64,000 bases of DNA from Chloroflexi bacterium HGW-Chloroflexi-4 (GTDB lineage Bacteria; Chloroflexota; Anaerolineae; Anaerolineales; Anaerolineaceae), in contig PHBW01000026.1 in the NCBI GenBank assembly GCA_002840715.1, positions 1 through 64,000 of the forward strand, written 5' to 3'. Both the position numbers and the translations under genes were made by a program. Below the pieces are notes generated by a model. It worked only from the letters and a program-made list of their open reading frames with translations, was not told the DNA's origin and ran no database searches. The first letter of the stretch is position 1. Each line of letters starts with the position of its first letter. Positions 28,967 to 36,303 of the stretch are shown in pieces.

Positions 28967-30064
28967 CTATAAATATTGAGTATAGTTGTTCTCATTTAGG
29001 TATTGCACAACTTCCTTAATTCTTTGACTATCGCCGCGAGGACAAATCAATAAAGCGTCCGGGGTGTCAACAATAATCATGTTTTGAGTACCGATCGTCA
29101 CAATCATGCGATCCTGCGTCGTTGAATATACCATTGAATTTCCAGATTCAATACCATAATGCTTTGCATTGATGATGATATTATTATTTGAATCCGGTGT
29201 GAGAACTTCAAACAATGAATCCCAACTACCAACATCATTCCAGCCCAACGTACTGGCCGGTAGAACCACAACCTTGTCCGATTTTTCCATAATGCCGTAA
29301 TCGATGGTTTGAGGTTTGATGGAAGCCCATTTTTCAGAAAAAATTTGTCCTGAATGATCTACGGTTAAGAGAGGCGTCAGCGTCATAATCGTTTCATATA
29401 AATCAGGCATATAGCGTTCAAACTCTGACAGAATAACATCTACTTTCCAGATGAACATGCCAGAATTCCAACTAAATTTATGGTTATTTAAAAATTCATT
29501 CGCCCGATTTTGCGATGGTTTTTCAAAAAATGCATTTACTTTAAATGCCTCGAGCTCATCACCAGTGACAACCTGCTCACCGCTTTCAATATAACCATAT
29601 CCGATTGATGCAAAAGTTGGTTTTATTCCAAGCGTAACCAATACGTCCATCTGTGCAATTTGAAATGCTGATTTTAATGTCTTTCTAAAATCAATCACAT
29701 TTTGGATAAAATGATCCGCGGTTAGTATTGCAATAACAGCATCTGGGTTGATTTTTTTGAGTGAAGCCGCGGCCATTGCGACCACTGATGCAGTCCCTCT
29801 GGGCATGGGTTCAATTAAGAAATTTTTCAGGGGAATTTCGGAAGCTAATTGACTTAAAGACTTGACCTGGCTGGCTATTGTCACAATATAGATGTGATCC
29901 GTTTCAAATACCCCGTCCAATCGCTCTAGTGCAATTTCAAAGAGTGATTTGCCATTAAATACTTGCAGCATCTGTTTTGGGCTGGCTTTTCGTGAAAGCG
30001 GCCATAAACGGGTTCCGCCTCCCCCGGCCATAATTACAGCATAAAAATTTTTATTGGTTGTCAT
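28967..30064 (-). CDS. manC: Mannose-1-phosphate guanylyltransferase
   Basis: Makes GDP-mannose from mannose-1-phosphate and GTP. 365 residues, the short form without a phosphomannose isomerase domain. The nucleotidyltransferase signature GGGGTRLWPLSRK is at 14-26, and FFEKPS and NDVGSWDSL are present further on. It overlaps dprA by 4 nt and precedes topA by 8 nt, so it is part of a housekeeping operon. GDP-mannose is a likely donor, directly or through polyprenyl-phospho-mannose, for the membrane and GT4 transferases at 5510-16362. Confidence 0.92.
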   Translation of the reverse strand: MTTNKNFYAVIMAGGGGTRLWPLSRKASPKQMLQVFNGKSLFEIALERLDGVFETDHIYIVTIASQVKSLSQLASEIPLKNFLIEPMPRGTASVVAMAAASLKKINPDAVIAILTADHFIQNVIDFRKTLKSAFQIAQMDVLVTLGIKPTFASIGYGYIESGEQVVTGDELEAFKVNAFFEKPSQNRANEFLNNHKFSWNSGMFIWKVDVILSEFERYMPDLYETIMTLTPLLTVDHSGQIFSEKWASIKPQTIDYGIMEKSDKVVVLPASTLGWNDVGSWDSLFEVLTPDSNNNIIINAKHYGIESGNSMVYSTTQDRMIVTIGTQNMIIVDTPDALLICPRGDSQRIKEVVQYLNENNYTQYL

Positions 30065-31170
30065 TTTGTTTTATATAGTCCTTTTATGTCTCTGGCAACA
30101 ACATAATGCATTCCACCGACTTGAGTCACCATACCTTTAAGCTCCAGCATGGTGAGTGTAGCCGAAACTTCGCTGATCGGCAACCCTGACAAACTACATA
30201 ACTCATCCACATGCATTGGGTCTTGTGATAAACAGTTTAATATATTTTTTTCCACACCACTTGTCGGATTTATCTTTCGTGTTAATTGTTTTTCTGGAAT
30301 TTGTTCCAATTTTAATGCATCCAGAATCTCTGCCATTTTTAATAACGGACGGGCTCCCTGTTCAATCAATCGATTCGTGCCTTCGCTTTGCGGTGTCAAA
30401 ATACTACCCGGCACTGCAAAAACGTCTCTGCCCTGTTCAACAGCAAACTCGGCAGTGATCAATGCACCGCTTGTTTCACCTGCTTCAACCACAACAGTAG
30501 CCAATGATAAACCTGAAATGATCCTGTTTCGGGGCGGAAAATTCACCCCATCAGGTGGAGTGCCAAGTGCATAATCACTGACCAAAGCCCCCTGTGAGGC
30601 TATCTCACTGGCAAGTTTACGGTGTTCAGTAGGATAAACAACATCCACTCCGTTGCCAAGGACTGCGATTGTTCTTCCACCGGTTTGCAGTGCTGTTTGA
30701 TGGGCAATTGCATCCACACCACGCGCAAGACCGCTGACCACAGTAACTCCATTTTGGGCAAGAAATCGGGCAATTTCAGCGGTCACCTGCCTGCCATACG
30801 GTGTCACCCTCCGTGTGCCCACGACTGCCACTGCCCAATCATCTTCAACGTTTATCGATCCATTTACAAAAATCACTGGTGGCGCCTGATTTATCTCTTT
30901 CAACCGCCTCGGATAGTCAGAATCTTCCCAGGTTAATACCTTTATGTGTTTCTTCTCAATATTTGCCATAATGAGGTCAAGGTTAATCTGACTTCTGACC
31001 TGTTGAAAATTATCCGCAATCCTGGATGAAAGACCGGCAGCCAAAAGCCCTTCCTTGGGAGAGTTCCACGCAATTTCAAGCGTCCCAAAAAAGTCAATAA
31101 TTTGACGAAGTCTTACAGCTCCGATGCCTTTAACTAAATTGAAACCCACCCAATAGGCTTTTGAATCCAC
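30061..31170 (-). CDS. dprA: DNA processing protein DprA
   Basis: Loads RecA on incoming single-stranded DNA in natural transformation. 369 residues: an N-terminal helix-hairpin/SAM-like part, the Rossmann DNA-binding core with VVGTR (116-120) and SGLARGVD (146-153), and a C-terminal winged helix of the DprA type (~305-360). All expected parts are present. It lies 9 nt after rimM in the ffh operon. Its presence alone does not prove competence. Confidence 0.94.
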   Translation of the reverse strand: MDSKAYWVGFNLVKGIGAVRLRQIIDFFGTLEIAWNSPKEGLLAAGLSSRIADNFQQVRSQINLDLIMANIEKKHIKVLTWEDSDYPRRLKEINQAPPVIFVNGSINVEDDWAVAVVGTRRVTPYGRQVTAEIARFLAQNGVTVVSGLARGVDAIAHQTALQTGGRTIAVLGNGVDVVYPTEHRKLASEIASQGALVSDYALGTPPDGVNFPPRNRIISGLSLATVVVEAGETSGALITAEFAVEQGRDVFAVPGSILTPQSEGTNRLIEQGARPLLKMAEILDALKLEQIPEKQLTRKINPTSGVEKNILNCLSQDPMHVDELCSLSGLPISEVSATLTMLELKGMVTQVGGMHYVVARDIKGLYKTK

Positions 31171-31179
31171 CCCAACCTC

Positions 31180-31740
31180 TTATTCCCACTCAGGTAGTCT
31201 GACCACCATTCTTCGAGTTGAGCGATCAATCGAACTTACAGCATCTCTAATGGCAGGCAGAAGAAGTTCCTCGCCATTTTCTTTTTTTATAATATAGACA
31301 TCATTTGCACCTGTTACCAATATTTCGCTTATTGTGCCAATCAATTTTCCATCTTCTTCAACGGCAGTCATGCCAATGATTTCATGATGATAATATTCGC
31401 CTTCTGGCAGTTGATTGGCATCTTCTGTTTTTATTGAGACGATCTGATTTCTCAAAATGGATACCTGGTCGCAATCATTAAAACCTTTGAAACTTATCAG
31501 GATCTTATCCGCAGCCGGTCTGACAGTAGAAACTTCATAAGGCTGTTGTTTGCTTCCGATATAAACAATATTTCCAGGCAAAATCTTTTCCGGGAAATCT
31601 GTCATCACTTCCATCACGATCTCACCTTTAACGCCGTGAGTGCGTTGGAGTTTACCAATGATCAAAAATACAGGCCCGCCCGACTGGGGCGAGCCTTTTT
31701 TTTGTTCACTATTCGAAAAAGAGGACTCGGCAGTTGTCAT
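31180..31740 (-). CDS. rimM: Ribosome maturation factor RimM
   Basis: Assists maturation of the 30S head, binding S19. 186 residues: an N-terminal beta-barrel beginning FLIIGKLQRTHGVKGEIVMEV and a C-terminal PRC-like barrel with LLPAIRDAVSSIDRSTRRMVVRLPEW. The first ~22 residues are a Ser/Gly-rich extension not usual for the family. The start overlaps the KH-protein stop by 4 nt. Member of the conserved ffh-rpsP-khpA-rimM series. Confidence 0.95.
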   Translation of the reverse strand: MTTAESSFSNSEQKKGSPQSGGPVFLIIGKLQRTHGVKGEIVMEVMTDFPEKILPGNIVYIGSKQQPYEVSTVRPAADKILISFKGFNDCDQVSILRNQIVSIKTEDANQLPEGEYYHHEIIGMTAVEEDGKLIGTISEILVTGANDVYIIKKENGEELLLPAIRDAVSSIDRSTRRMVVRLPEWE

Positions 31741-31973
31741 CGAGGTTCTGCAACGTCCAGAGTTGCTTGCTTGCCTTCTCGGGCGGCGGCAACACGCAGT
31801 AAAATACGCATGGCATTTGCCACTCTGCCGCTCTTGCCAATCACCCGACCCATGTCTTCTTTGGCGACATGCAGTTCAAGGTTTTCCCGTCCGCCATTGC
31901 GAAATTGGGAAACAACCACTTGAGAAGGATCATCTACGAGCGAAAGTGCAATATATTCAATAAGCTCTTTCAC
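31737..31973 (-). CDS. khpA: KH-domain RNA-binding protein KhpA
   Basis: Small single-KH RNA-binding protein found between rpsP and rimM in many bacteria. The KH GxxG-like loop is GRVIGKSGRVANAMR. An open frame extends to ATG 32033, but GGAGG (31978-31982) lies 4 nt before GTG 31973. That start gives 78 residues beginning KELIEYIALSLVDDP, exactly the canonical family N terminus. I therefore take the GTG and leave 68 nt of spacer after rpsP. KhpA homologues act in cell division and envelope regulation in Gram-positives; the role here is unknown. Confidence 0.88.
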   Translation of the reverse strand: MKELIEYIALSLVDDPSQVVVSQFRNGGRENLELHVAKEDMGRVIGKSGRVANAMRILLRVAAAREGKQATLDVAEPR

Positions 31974-32041
31974 AGTTCCTCCTTCCGCCATAATTTTCGG
32001 CGGACGATATGATGCAGTAGGCCTTTTGTCCATCTCGTCGA

Positions 32042-32377
32042 TTATGCTTTGATCTTTGCGGCGCGATCTGCGTAAGATTTGGTTGCTTCATCAACCAAAG
32101 TCGCCAGTGCTTCGCCTTTTTTGAAGCGTTCGTAACGTTCCAGCAATCCAACACTCTTGAAGAGTTTCATCACTGATTCACTAGGAACAGCACCATTTTT
32201 CATCCATTCATAAACACGGTCTTCCTTCACATCGAAGGCAAACGGCTCGCTGGTTGGATTATAGTTGCCCAGAATTTCAATGAATTTGCCATCGCGCGGG
32301 CTTTCAATATCAGCCACAATAATGCGATAACTCGGTTGGTGTCTTAAACCGGTACGGCGTAAACGAATTCTAACCAT
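32042..32377 (-). CDS. rpsP: 30S ribosomal protein S16
   Basis: S16 of the small subunit, 111 residues. It begins MVRIRLRRTGLRHQPSYRIIVAD, typical of the family, with SPRDGKFIEILGNYNP next. The C-terminal ~25 residues extend beyond the ~80-residue core, as is common. AGGAG lies 10 nt before the ATG. It is separated from ffh by 111 nt that hold a possible small frame. Confidence 0.97.
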   Translation of the reverse strand: MVRIRLRRTGLRHQPSYRIIVADIESPRDGKFIEILGNYNPTSEPFAFDVKEDRVYEWMKNGAVPSESVMKLFKSVGLLERYERFKKGEALATLVDEATKSYADRAAKIKA

Positions 32378-32410
32378 TGAAAAAAATCTCCTGTATCTTA
32401 TCTAAAATGA

Positions 32411-32482
32411 TCAAATATGCGTGATTCCAAAAATTCCACGTTGGCTGGGGGGCGCCGAAGGAAGCGCAAACCGCCGTTTCAT
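32411..32482 (-). CDS. Possible 23-codon small ORF between ffh and rpsP
   Basis: ATG 32482 lies 6 nt past the ffh stop and opens a frame of 23 codons with an Arg-rich start (MKRRFALP). The same bases can form a hairpin around GCGC...GCGC (about 32449-32464), and the stretch is visibly richer in G+C than its neighbours. There is no good SD. It could be a coupled small protein, a leader for rpsP, or purely an RNA structure; I cannot decide. Confidence 0.25.
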   Translation of the reverse strand: MKRRFALPSAPPSQRGIFGITHI

Positions 32483-32488
32483 TTCTGA

Positions 32489-33811
32489 TCACTTCAACAA
32501 TCGGGAAAGTCCCTTCCCGTTCGTTTTCTGGAGTGTCTTCATCATCCGCTGTGCATCGCGAAATTGCTTGATGAGACGATTGACTTCTTGAACTTCCGTG
32601 CCAGCACCTGCTGCGATACGCCGTCTGCGTGAGGCATTCAAAAGATCCGGGTCTCGGCGTTCTTTGATGGTCATCGAATTGATGATCGCCTCGGTCCGAT
32701 TCATTTGTCTTTCTGACTCAGCCGGATCCACGTTCCTGGCCATTTGTCCCATTCCACCAGGCAGCATGTCCATCACCTGTGAAAGAGAACCCATTTTTCG
32801 AATTTGTTTTAGCTGAGAAGAAAAATCCTCAAGGTTAAATTGTCCCTTAAGCATTCTATCTGTTTGATCTTTTTCCATCTTTTGATCAAACGCAGCCTCA
32901 GCTTTTTCAATCAACCCAATCATATCACCCATTCCCAAAATGCGGGATGCCAATCGGGAAGGATCATAATTTTCTAATGCGTCAACACCCTCACCCACTC
33001 CAAGGTATTTGATGGGAACGCCTGTGACGCTGCGAACAGAAATTGCCGCTCCGCCTCGAGCATCCCCATCCATTTTAGTAAAAATGAGGCCGGTTATTTT
33101 TACCTGATCGCGAAAGCCTTCGGCAATATTCAAAGCTTCCTGACCGATCATGGCATCGACAACCAAAAGGGTCTCACAAAGCTTTACTTTTTTGGCAATG
33201 GATTGAAGTTCATCCATTAAGGTTTGATCAAGTTGAGAGCGCCCGGCGGTATCAATGATAACAACGGTATATCCGCCTTTTTGTGCTTTATCGTAGGCTC
33301 GGGCTGCCAATTCGGGTGGTTTAATCTTTTCGTCAGCCAGAACTTCAACACCGACTTTTTCACCCAGTGTTTGAAGTTGTTTAACTGCAGCCGGTCGGTA
33401 TGGATCACCTGCCACAAGTAAGACTCTTTCGCCTTCAGACCTGAGCTTTCGAGCCAACTTTGCAGCGGCTGTGGTCTTGCCTGCACCCTGCAACCCTACC
33501 AGCATAATGGCGTAAGGTTTGACACCGCTTAAGTTCAGTTTTTCTGCATTTCCAAGAGTAGTGATTAATTCTTCATTGACAATTTTTATGACCTGCTGAG
33601 CAGGGTTTAACGCTCTTGAAACTTCAGTGCCCACAGCCCGTTCGCGAACTCTGGCAGTGAAATCTTTAACTACCCCGTAATTAACATCCGCTTCCAATAA
33701 GGCTAGACGGACTTCACGCATCATTGAATCAACATCAGCCGCAGATAATTTTCCTCTGCGGCGTAATTGTTGAAAAACTTCATTGAGTCGGCTGGTTAAA
33801 TTCTCAAACAT
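32489..33811 (-). CDS. ffh: Signal recognition particle protein Ffh
   Basis: SRP54-type GTPase that targets nascent membrane proteins. 440 residues: N-domain helix bundle, G1 GLQGAGKT (107-114), DTAGR, TKMDGDARGG, then a Met-rich M domain with MLPGGMGQM that binds SRP RNA. Length and motifs are normal. A good sigma-70-type promoter lies 37 nt upstream (33848-33876). It heads the ffh-rpsP-khpA-rimM-dprA-manC-topA series. No SRP RNA gene was recognised in the window. Confidence 0.97.
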   Translation of the reverse strand: MFENLTSRLNEVFQQLRRRGKLSAADVDSMMREVRLALLEADVNYGVVKDFTARVRERAVGTEVSRALNPAQQVIKIVNEELITTLGNAEKLNLSGVKPYAIMLVGLQGAGKTTAAAKLARKLRSEGERVLLVAGDPYRPAAVKQLQTLGEKVGVEVLADEKIKPPELAARAYDKAQKGGYTVVIIDTAGRSQLDQTLMDELQSIAKKVKLCETLLVVDAMIGQEALNIAEGFRDQVKITGLIFTKMDGDARGGAAISVRSVTGVPIKYLGVGEGVDALENYDPSRLASRILGMGDMIGLIEKAEAAFDQKMEKDQTDRMLKGQFNLEDFSSQLKQIRKMGSLSQVMDMLPGGMGQMARNVDPAESERQMNRTEAIINSMTIKERRDPDLLNASRRRRIAAGAGTEVQEVNRLIKQFRDAQRMMKTLQKTNGKGLSRLLK

Positions 33812-33847
33812 GTTTTTTCTTTTTCGACAAGGATAAAACGAGTTGAA

Positions 33848-33876
33848 ATTTTAGCTTGGTTGAGATATGTGGTCAA
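33848..33876 (-). promoter_or_regulatory. Promoter of the ffh operon
   Basis: On the minus strand, TTGACC (33871-33876) and TAAAAT (33848-33853) are separated by 17 nt. This is a near-consensus sigma-70-type promoter with a ~30-nt leader before ffh. Confidence 0.75.
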
Positions 33877-33894
33877 GGGCAACAGTTACAAGCA

Positions 33895-35034
33895 TTAATT
33901 GCCTGATGCACCGTAAAGAACCATGGGATCAAACAACTCAAATTGTCCACTGATGCGCCATGAGCAATAATTGTGACGCTCTTGATCGGTAGTTGTTGTA
34001 TCGTAATGTCCCATGCTTGCAAAAGTAGCATTCGCAGGACCAATTCTCATTTCAAGGTGTAAATGCGGAGACGAGGATGCACCGGAATTACCCACAACGC
34101 CAAGCATATCACCCATCTTTACTGTTTGGCCTAATTTAACCGTTGGAACTTCACCCAAATGTCCGTAGAGCACATATAAAGACTGAGTATTGGGATCCCA
34201 CCAATCTGCAAAACCAGTTGGGCAGGTTAATCGATTGCTGGTGTTGGAGGGTGTGGCTGAGGCTTCAGGTATTTTTATGGCATCAATGATTTCTTTAGGT
34301 AGATTTGAAAGTGGGGTTTCCACAATGACCATGTAACCGTAAGGGTTTCGTATTTTTGAGTATGCTGAAGATACCTTGCCCGGGAAAACAGAAAGCACCG
34401 GAGTACCTTCAATCGCGCCAGCTTCTTTGAAATTCCAATAGGCAAAATCAACACCATGGTGACCGGAATCTTCACCAGCAGGCGGCATAATAAACGGTTG
34501 AGAAATTACTTCAAACAATTCTGAAGCAGTCACACCTTGCAGAGGAGACTGTACCAAACTGGTTAATACACTTGCAGCTTGGGTGGCGGCTCCCAAAGGC
34601 GTGGGGGTTAAGGTCGGATATGAAGTCGCCGTTGGATTTAAGGTTGGCGAAATCAATACCATTGGCGTTGAAGTGGGTTGGCTTGTTTCAGTCGCAGCAA
34701 TTGTAGCAGTTGGTTCGATGGTTGCTGTAAACGCAAGTGTAGGTTGCGTTGTGTTGGTTGGCAGCAAAGTTGGTGTAAATGTAAAGGTCGGCATCATCGT
34801 GGGAATAGGTGTCGGCGTTGGCATTATTGCAAATCCGAGAGAGACATCCGCCAAAGGCCCTGTGCTGTTAGGTGGGTACATGATTGAAGAACTGTAGACA
34901 GGAGTGCGATTAAGGTTTTTTAAGCCCAATGCAAGGACAGTAAATACAAATACAATAACGACAAAAGCCTTGACAGCTAACATCGCCAAAATGGAATAGT
35001 ATTCTAGAGGTTTTACAAATTCATCTTTGTGCAT
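33895..35034 (-). CDS. Membrane-anchored M23 metallopeptidase with Thr/Pro-rich stalk
   Basis: 379 residues. One helix (~14-38) anchors the protein; a stalk rich in TPT-type repeats runs from ~72 to 150. The C-terminal M23 (LytM-like) zinc domain carries H192 and D196 in HHGVDF and the second His motif HLHLEM. Such enzymes cut peptidoglycan cross-bridges or, when inactive, regulate amidases. Both His motifs are kept, so activity is plausible. It probably faces outside, with the stalk spanning the wall. AGGA lies 12 nt before the start. A similar but distinct M23 protein is at 41825. Confidence 0.85.
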   Translation of the reverse strand: MHKDEFVKPLEYYSILAMLAVKAFVVIVFVFTVLALGLKNLNRTPVYSSSIMYPPNSTGPLADVSLGFAIMPTPTPIPTMMPTFTFTPTLLPTNTTQPTLAFTATIEPTATIAATETSQPTSTPMVLISPTLNPTATSYPTLTPTPLGAATQAASVLTSLVQSPLQGVTASELFEVISQPFIMPPAGEDSGHHGVDFAYWNFKEAGAIEGTPVLSVFPGKVSSAYSKIRNPYGYMVIVETPLSNLPKEIIDAIKIPEASATPSNTSNRLTCPTGFADWWDPNTQSLYVLYGHLGEVPTVKLGQTVKMGDMLGVVGNSGASSSPHLHLEMRIGPANATFASMGHYDTTTTDQERHNYCSWRISGQFELFDPMVLYGASGN

Positions 35035-35075
35035 TGAAACTTCAACTTCCTAACCTTTAATTCCTGCCAATAAGA

Positions 35076-35120
35076 TTGCCGTAGAAAGCCTGCTTGAGTG
35101 TCGGCTTGTTTCTACGGCAA
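35076..35120. terminator. Hairpin between two envelope genes, probable terminator
   Basis: Perfect 12-bp arms TTGCCGTAGAAA (35076-35087) and TTTCTACGGCAA (35109-35120), with an inner GCC/GGC pair. It lies 18 nt past the stop of the minus-strand gene at 35139. The downstream T-run is weak, so termination is likely but not certain. Confidence 0.6.
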
Positions 35121-35138
35121 TACATTATTTATTGTCCC

Positions 35139-35900
35139 TTACTTACGAACGGTCGGTTCAGTAAAGAGATCGCCTGGCGCATCCAATACTTCAGGTGGAT
35201 TAGCCCTGCGTGTGGGAGTTTCTCGAACCGGTGTTTCTTTTGCTAGTTGAGTTTTTGTCACCGGTTTTGCCGGTGCTTTTGCTTGTGTTTTGGGTTGAGC
35301 TTTTGCCTGGGGTTTAGGCTGAACTTTTTTTGCAGGAACCTCTTCTTGCGCTTGTTCTTCTTCAACTTCGTCAATAAATGTGGAGCGAAGGCGATTTGCC
35401 AAAGAATTATTTTTATAATCGGGGGTATAAGGTTCGCCATAGAACAAAGCGCGAACACGTTTATTGAACAGGAAAGTTAAAACGGTCAGATCCAAAACTG
35501 TTAAAAGAGCATAGCCGCATAAGCCGCCGACAATCACACCTGCAACAGCCGCCATATCGGGCAATAATTTATTAATGGTGGGGATTCCAGCACCAATTAA
35601 GACAAATAAACCGGCGATGGTTCCGAAGAGCGCGAGAAAGACGGCTCCCATGCGCGCTGAATTTTTTAATTGAATCAACCCTGCACCAGTAACAGCATAA
35701 AAAATAGCCAGGAATAATCCGACTGCAATTCCAACTACCGCAAGAAAAACGGTATTGGAAGCGGAAGGAGTGTTAACTGTTGGGAGTATGGCAAATATTA
35801 CAATGGCTAGTGAACCAACAAAAGATAGGATGGCTAACAGAAAATGATAAGAAGCAACTAACATCACCCCGTCTCGGACAGTTTTATCACTCTGAGTCAT
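35139..35900 (-). CDS. Four-helix membrane protein with Lys/Pro/Ala-rich tail, unknown function
   Basis: 253 residues, family not recognised. Four hydrophobic segments fill residues ~12-155; the last ~95 residues are a charged, low-complexity tail with Glu/Gln repeats then PKPQAKAQPKTQAKAPAKP, presumably cytoplasmic. GGAGG lies 8 nt before the start. No enzymatic motif is visible. It stands alone between the M23 gene (hairpin at 35076) and the tRNA-Gln locus. Confidence 0.7.
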   Translation of the reverse strand: MTQSDKTVRDGVMLVASYHFLLAILSFVGSLAIVIFAILPTVNTPSASNTVFLAVVGIAVGLFLAIFYAVTGAGLIQLKNSARMGAVFLALFGTIAGLFVLIGAGIPTINKLLPDMAAVAGVIVGGLCGYALLTVLDLTVLTFLFNKRVRALFYGEPYTPDYKNNSLANRLRSTFIDEVEEEQAQEEVPAKKVQPKPQAKAQPKTQAKAPAKPVTKTQLAKETPVRETPTRRANPPEVLDAPGDLFTEPTVRK

Positions 35901-36029
35901 GATTGATCCTCCAGTTTTTACAAAAAACTACAAATTAATTCCCAAAACAATTTATCCCATTTATATCCTAAAAATATTACCACAAACGGCGGGGAAGTGT
36001 CAATTTTGAGGAGAACACCCTTTTCTCTC

Positions 36030-36057
36030 TTGAATAAATATGAGATTGAAGTAAAAT
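36030..36057 (+). promoter_or_regulatory. Promoter of the Gln-leader/tRNA-Gln unit
   Basis: TTGAAT (36030-36035) and TAAAAT (36052-36057) are 16 nt apart. The -10 box ends 6 nt before ATG 36064, so the transcript would start at or near that ATG. Bases 35901-36029 upstream show no gene. Confidence 0.6.
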
Positions 36058-36063
36058 AATATC

Positions 36064-36141
36064 ATGTCTATTCTAACCGCGCGATTGCAGCAGCAACAAG
36101 CACAACAAACCCAACTTCGATTGGGCGTTTTGCGTTGGTGA
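36064..36141 (+). CDS. Gln-rich leader peptide (25 codons) of a tRNA-Gln attenuator
   Basis: The frame runs ATG 36064 to TGA 36141. Gln occupies codons 9-12, 14, 15 and 17 (two CAG, then five CAA), seven of 25, and the peptide ends in Arg-Trp. It has its own promoter and no SD, so it is probably a leaderless start. The coding bases double as RNA structure: codons 20-26 can pair with the downstream terminator. The composition, size and position are those of a control peptide rather than a functional protein. It was found by reading the sequence; no homologue is known to me. Confidence 0.65.
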   Translation: MSILTARLQQQQAQQTQLRLGVLRW

Positions 36142-36206
36142 AAAAAAGATAAGAAAGATTACCTTACTTCAGACCTAACCAGCCGAGACGCTCAAACCCT
36201 CGGCTG
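36110..36206 (+). promoter_or_regulatory. Predicted transcription attenuator upstream of tRNA-Gln
   Basis: Four mutually exclusive RNA segments. 1:2 protector: 36110-36114 (CCCAA) with 36121-36125 (TTGGG), extendable by A-T pairs across a 2-nt bulge. 2:3 antiterminator: 36121-36132 with 36184-36195 (12 bp, three G-U) and, past bulged C36133, 36134-36139 with 36178-36183 (6 bp, one G-U). 3:4 terminator: 36180-36187 with 36199-36206. Segment 2 is the end of the leader ORF. A ribosome finishing the peptide covers segment 2 and lets the terminator form; a ribosome stalled on the earlier Gln codons leaves it free to pair with segment 3. The pairing is seen in the sequence; the regulation is inferred. 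Confidence 0.65.
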
Positions 36207-36214
36207 TTTTTTTA
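36180..36214 (+). terminator. Rho-independent terminator before tRNA-Gln
   Basis: Perfect 8-bp stem 36180-36187 / 36199-36206, 11-nt loop, then seven T. It stands between the leader peptide and the tRNA, 19 nt from the tRNA start, with no convincing tRNA promoter of its own in between. Confidence 0.85.
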
Positions 36215-36232
36215 TTATTTCATAATATCCAT

Positions 36233-36303
36233 TGGCGAATCGTCTAATGGCAGGACAAGGGACTTTGAATCCCTTAATGCAAGTTCGATTCTTGCTTCGC
36301 CAT
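36233..36303 (+). tRNA. tRNA-Gln (anticodon TTG)
   Basis: Complete 71-nt cloverleaf. Acceptor TGGCGAA/TTCGCCA (36233-36239 / 36296-36302), D stem GTC/GAC, anticodon stem AGGGA/TCCCT with loop CTTTGAA, T stem GCAAG/CTTGC with loop TTCGATT. The discriminator base is T and CCA is not encoded. It would read CAA and, by wobble, CAG. Confidence 0.95.

Noticed and set aside
30149..30574. 141-codon open frame opposite dprA
   Set aside because: dprA has complete motifs on the minus strand; the antisense frame has no recognisable domain or start signal.
31974..32033. 20-residue N-terminal extension of KhpA
   Set aside because: GGAGG directly before GTG 31973 and the canonical family start point to the shorter protein.
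34583..34897. Val/Gly-rich 104-codon frame and apparent tandem repeats opposite the M23 gene
   Set aside because: This is the reverse of the Thr/Pro-rich stalk; the repetition comes from degenerate TPT codons, not from a CRISPR or a tandem repeat array.
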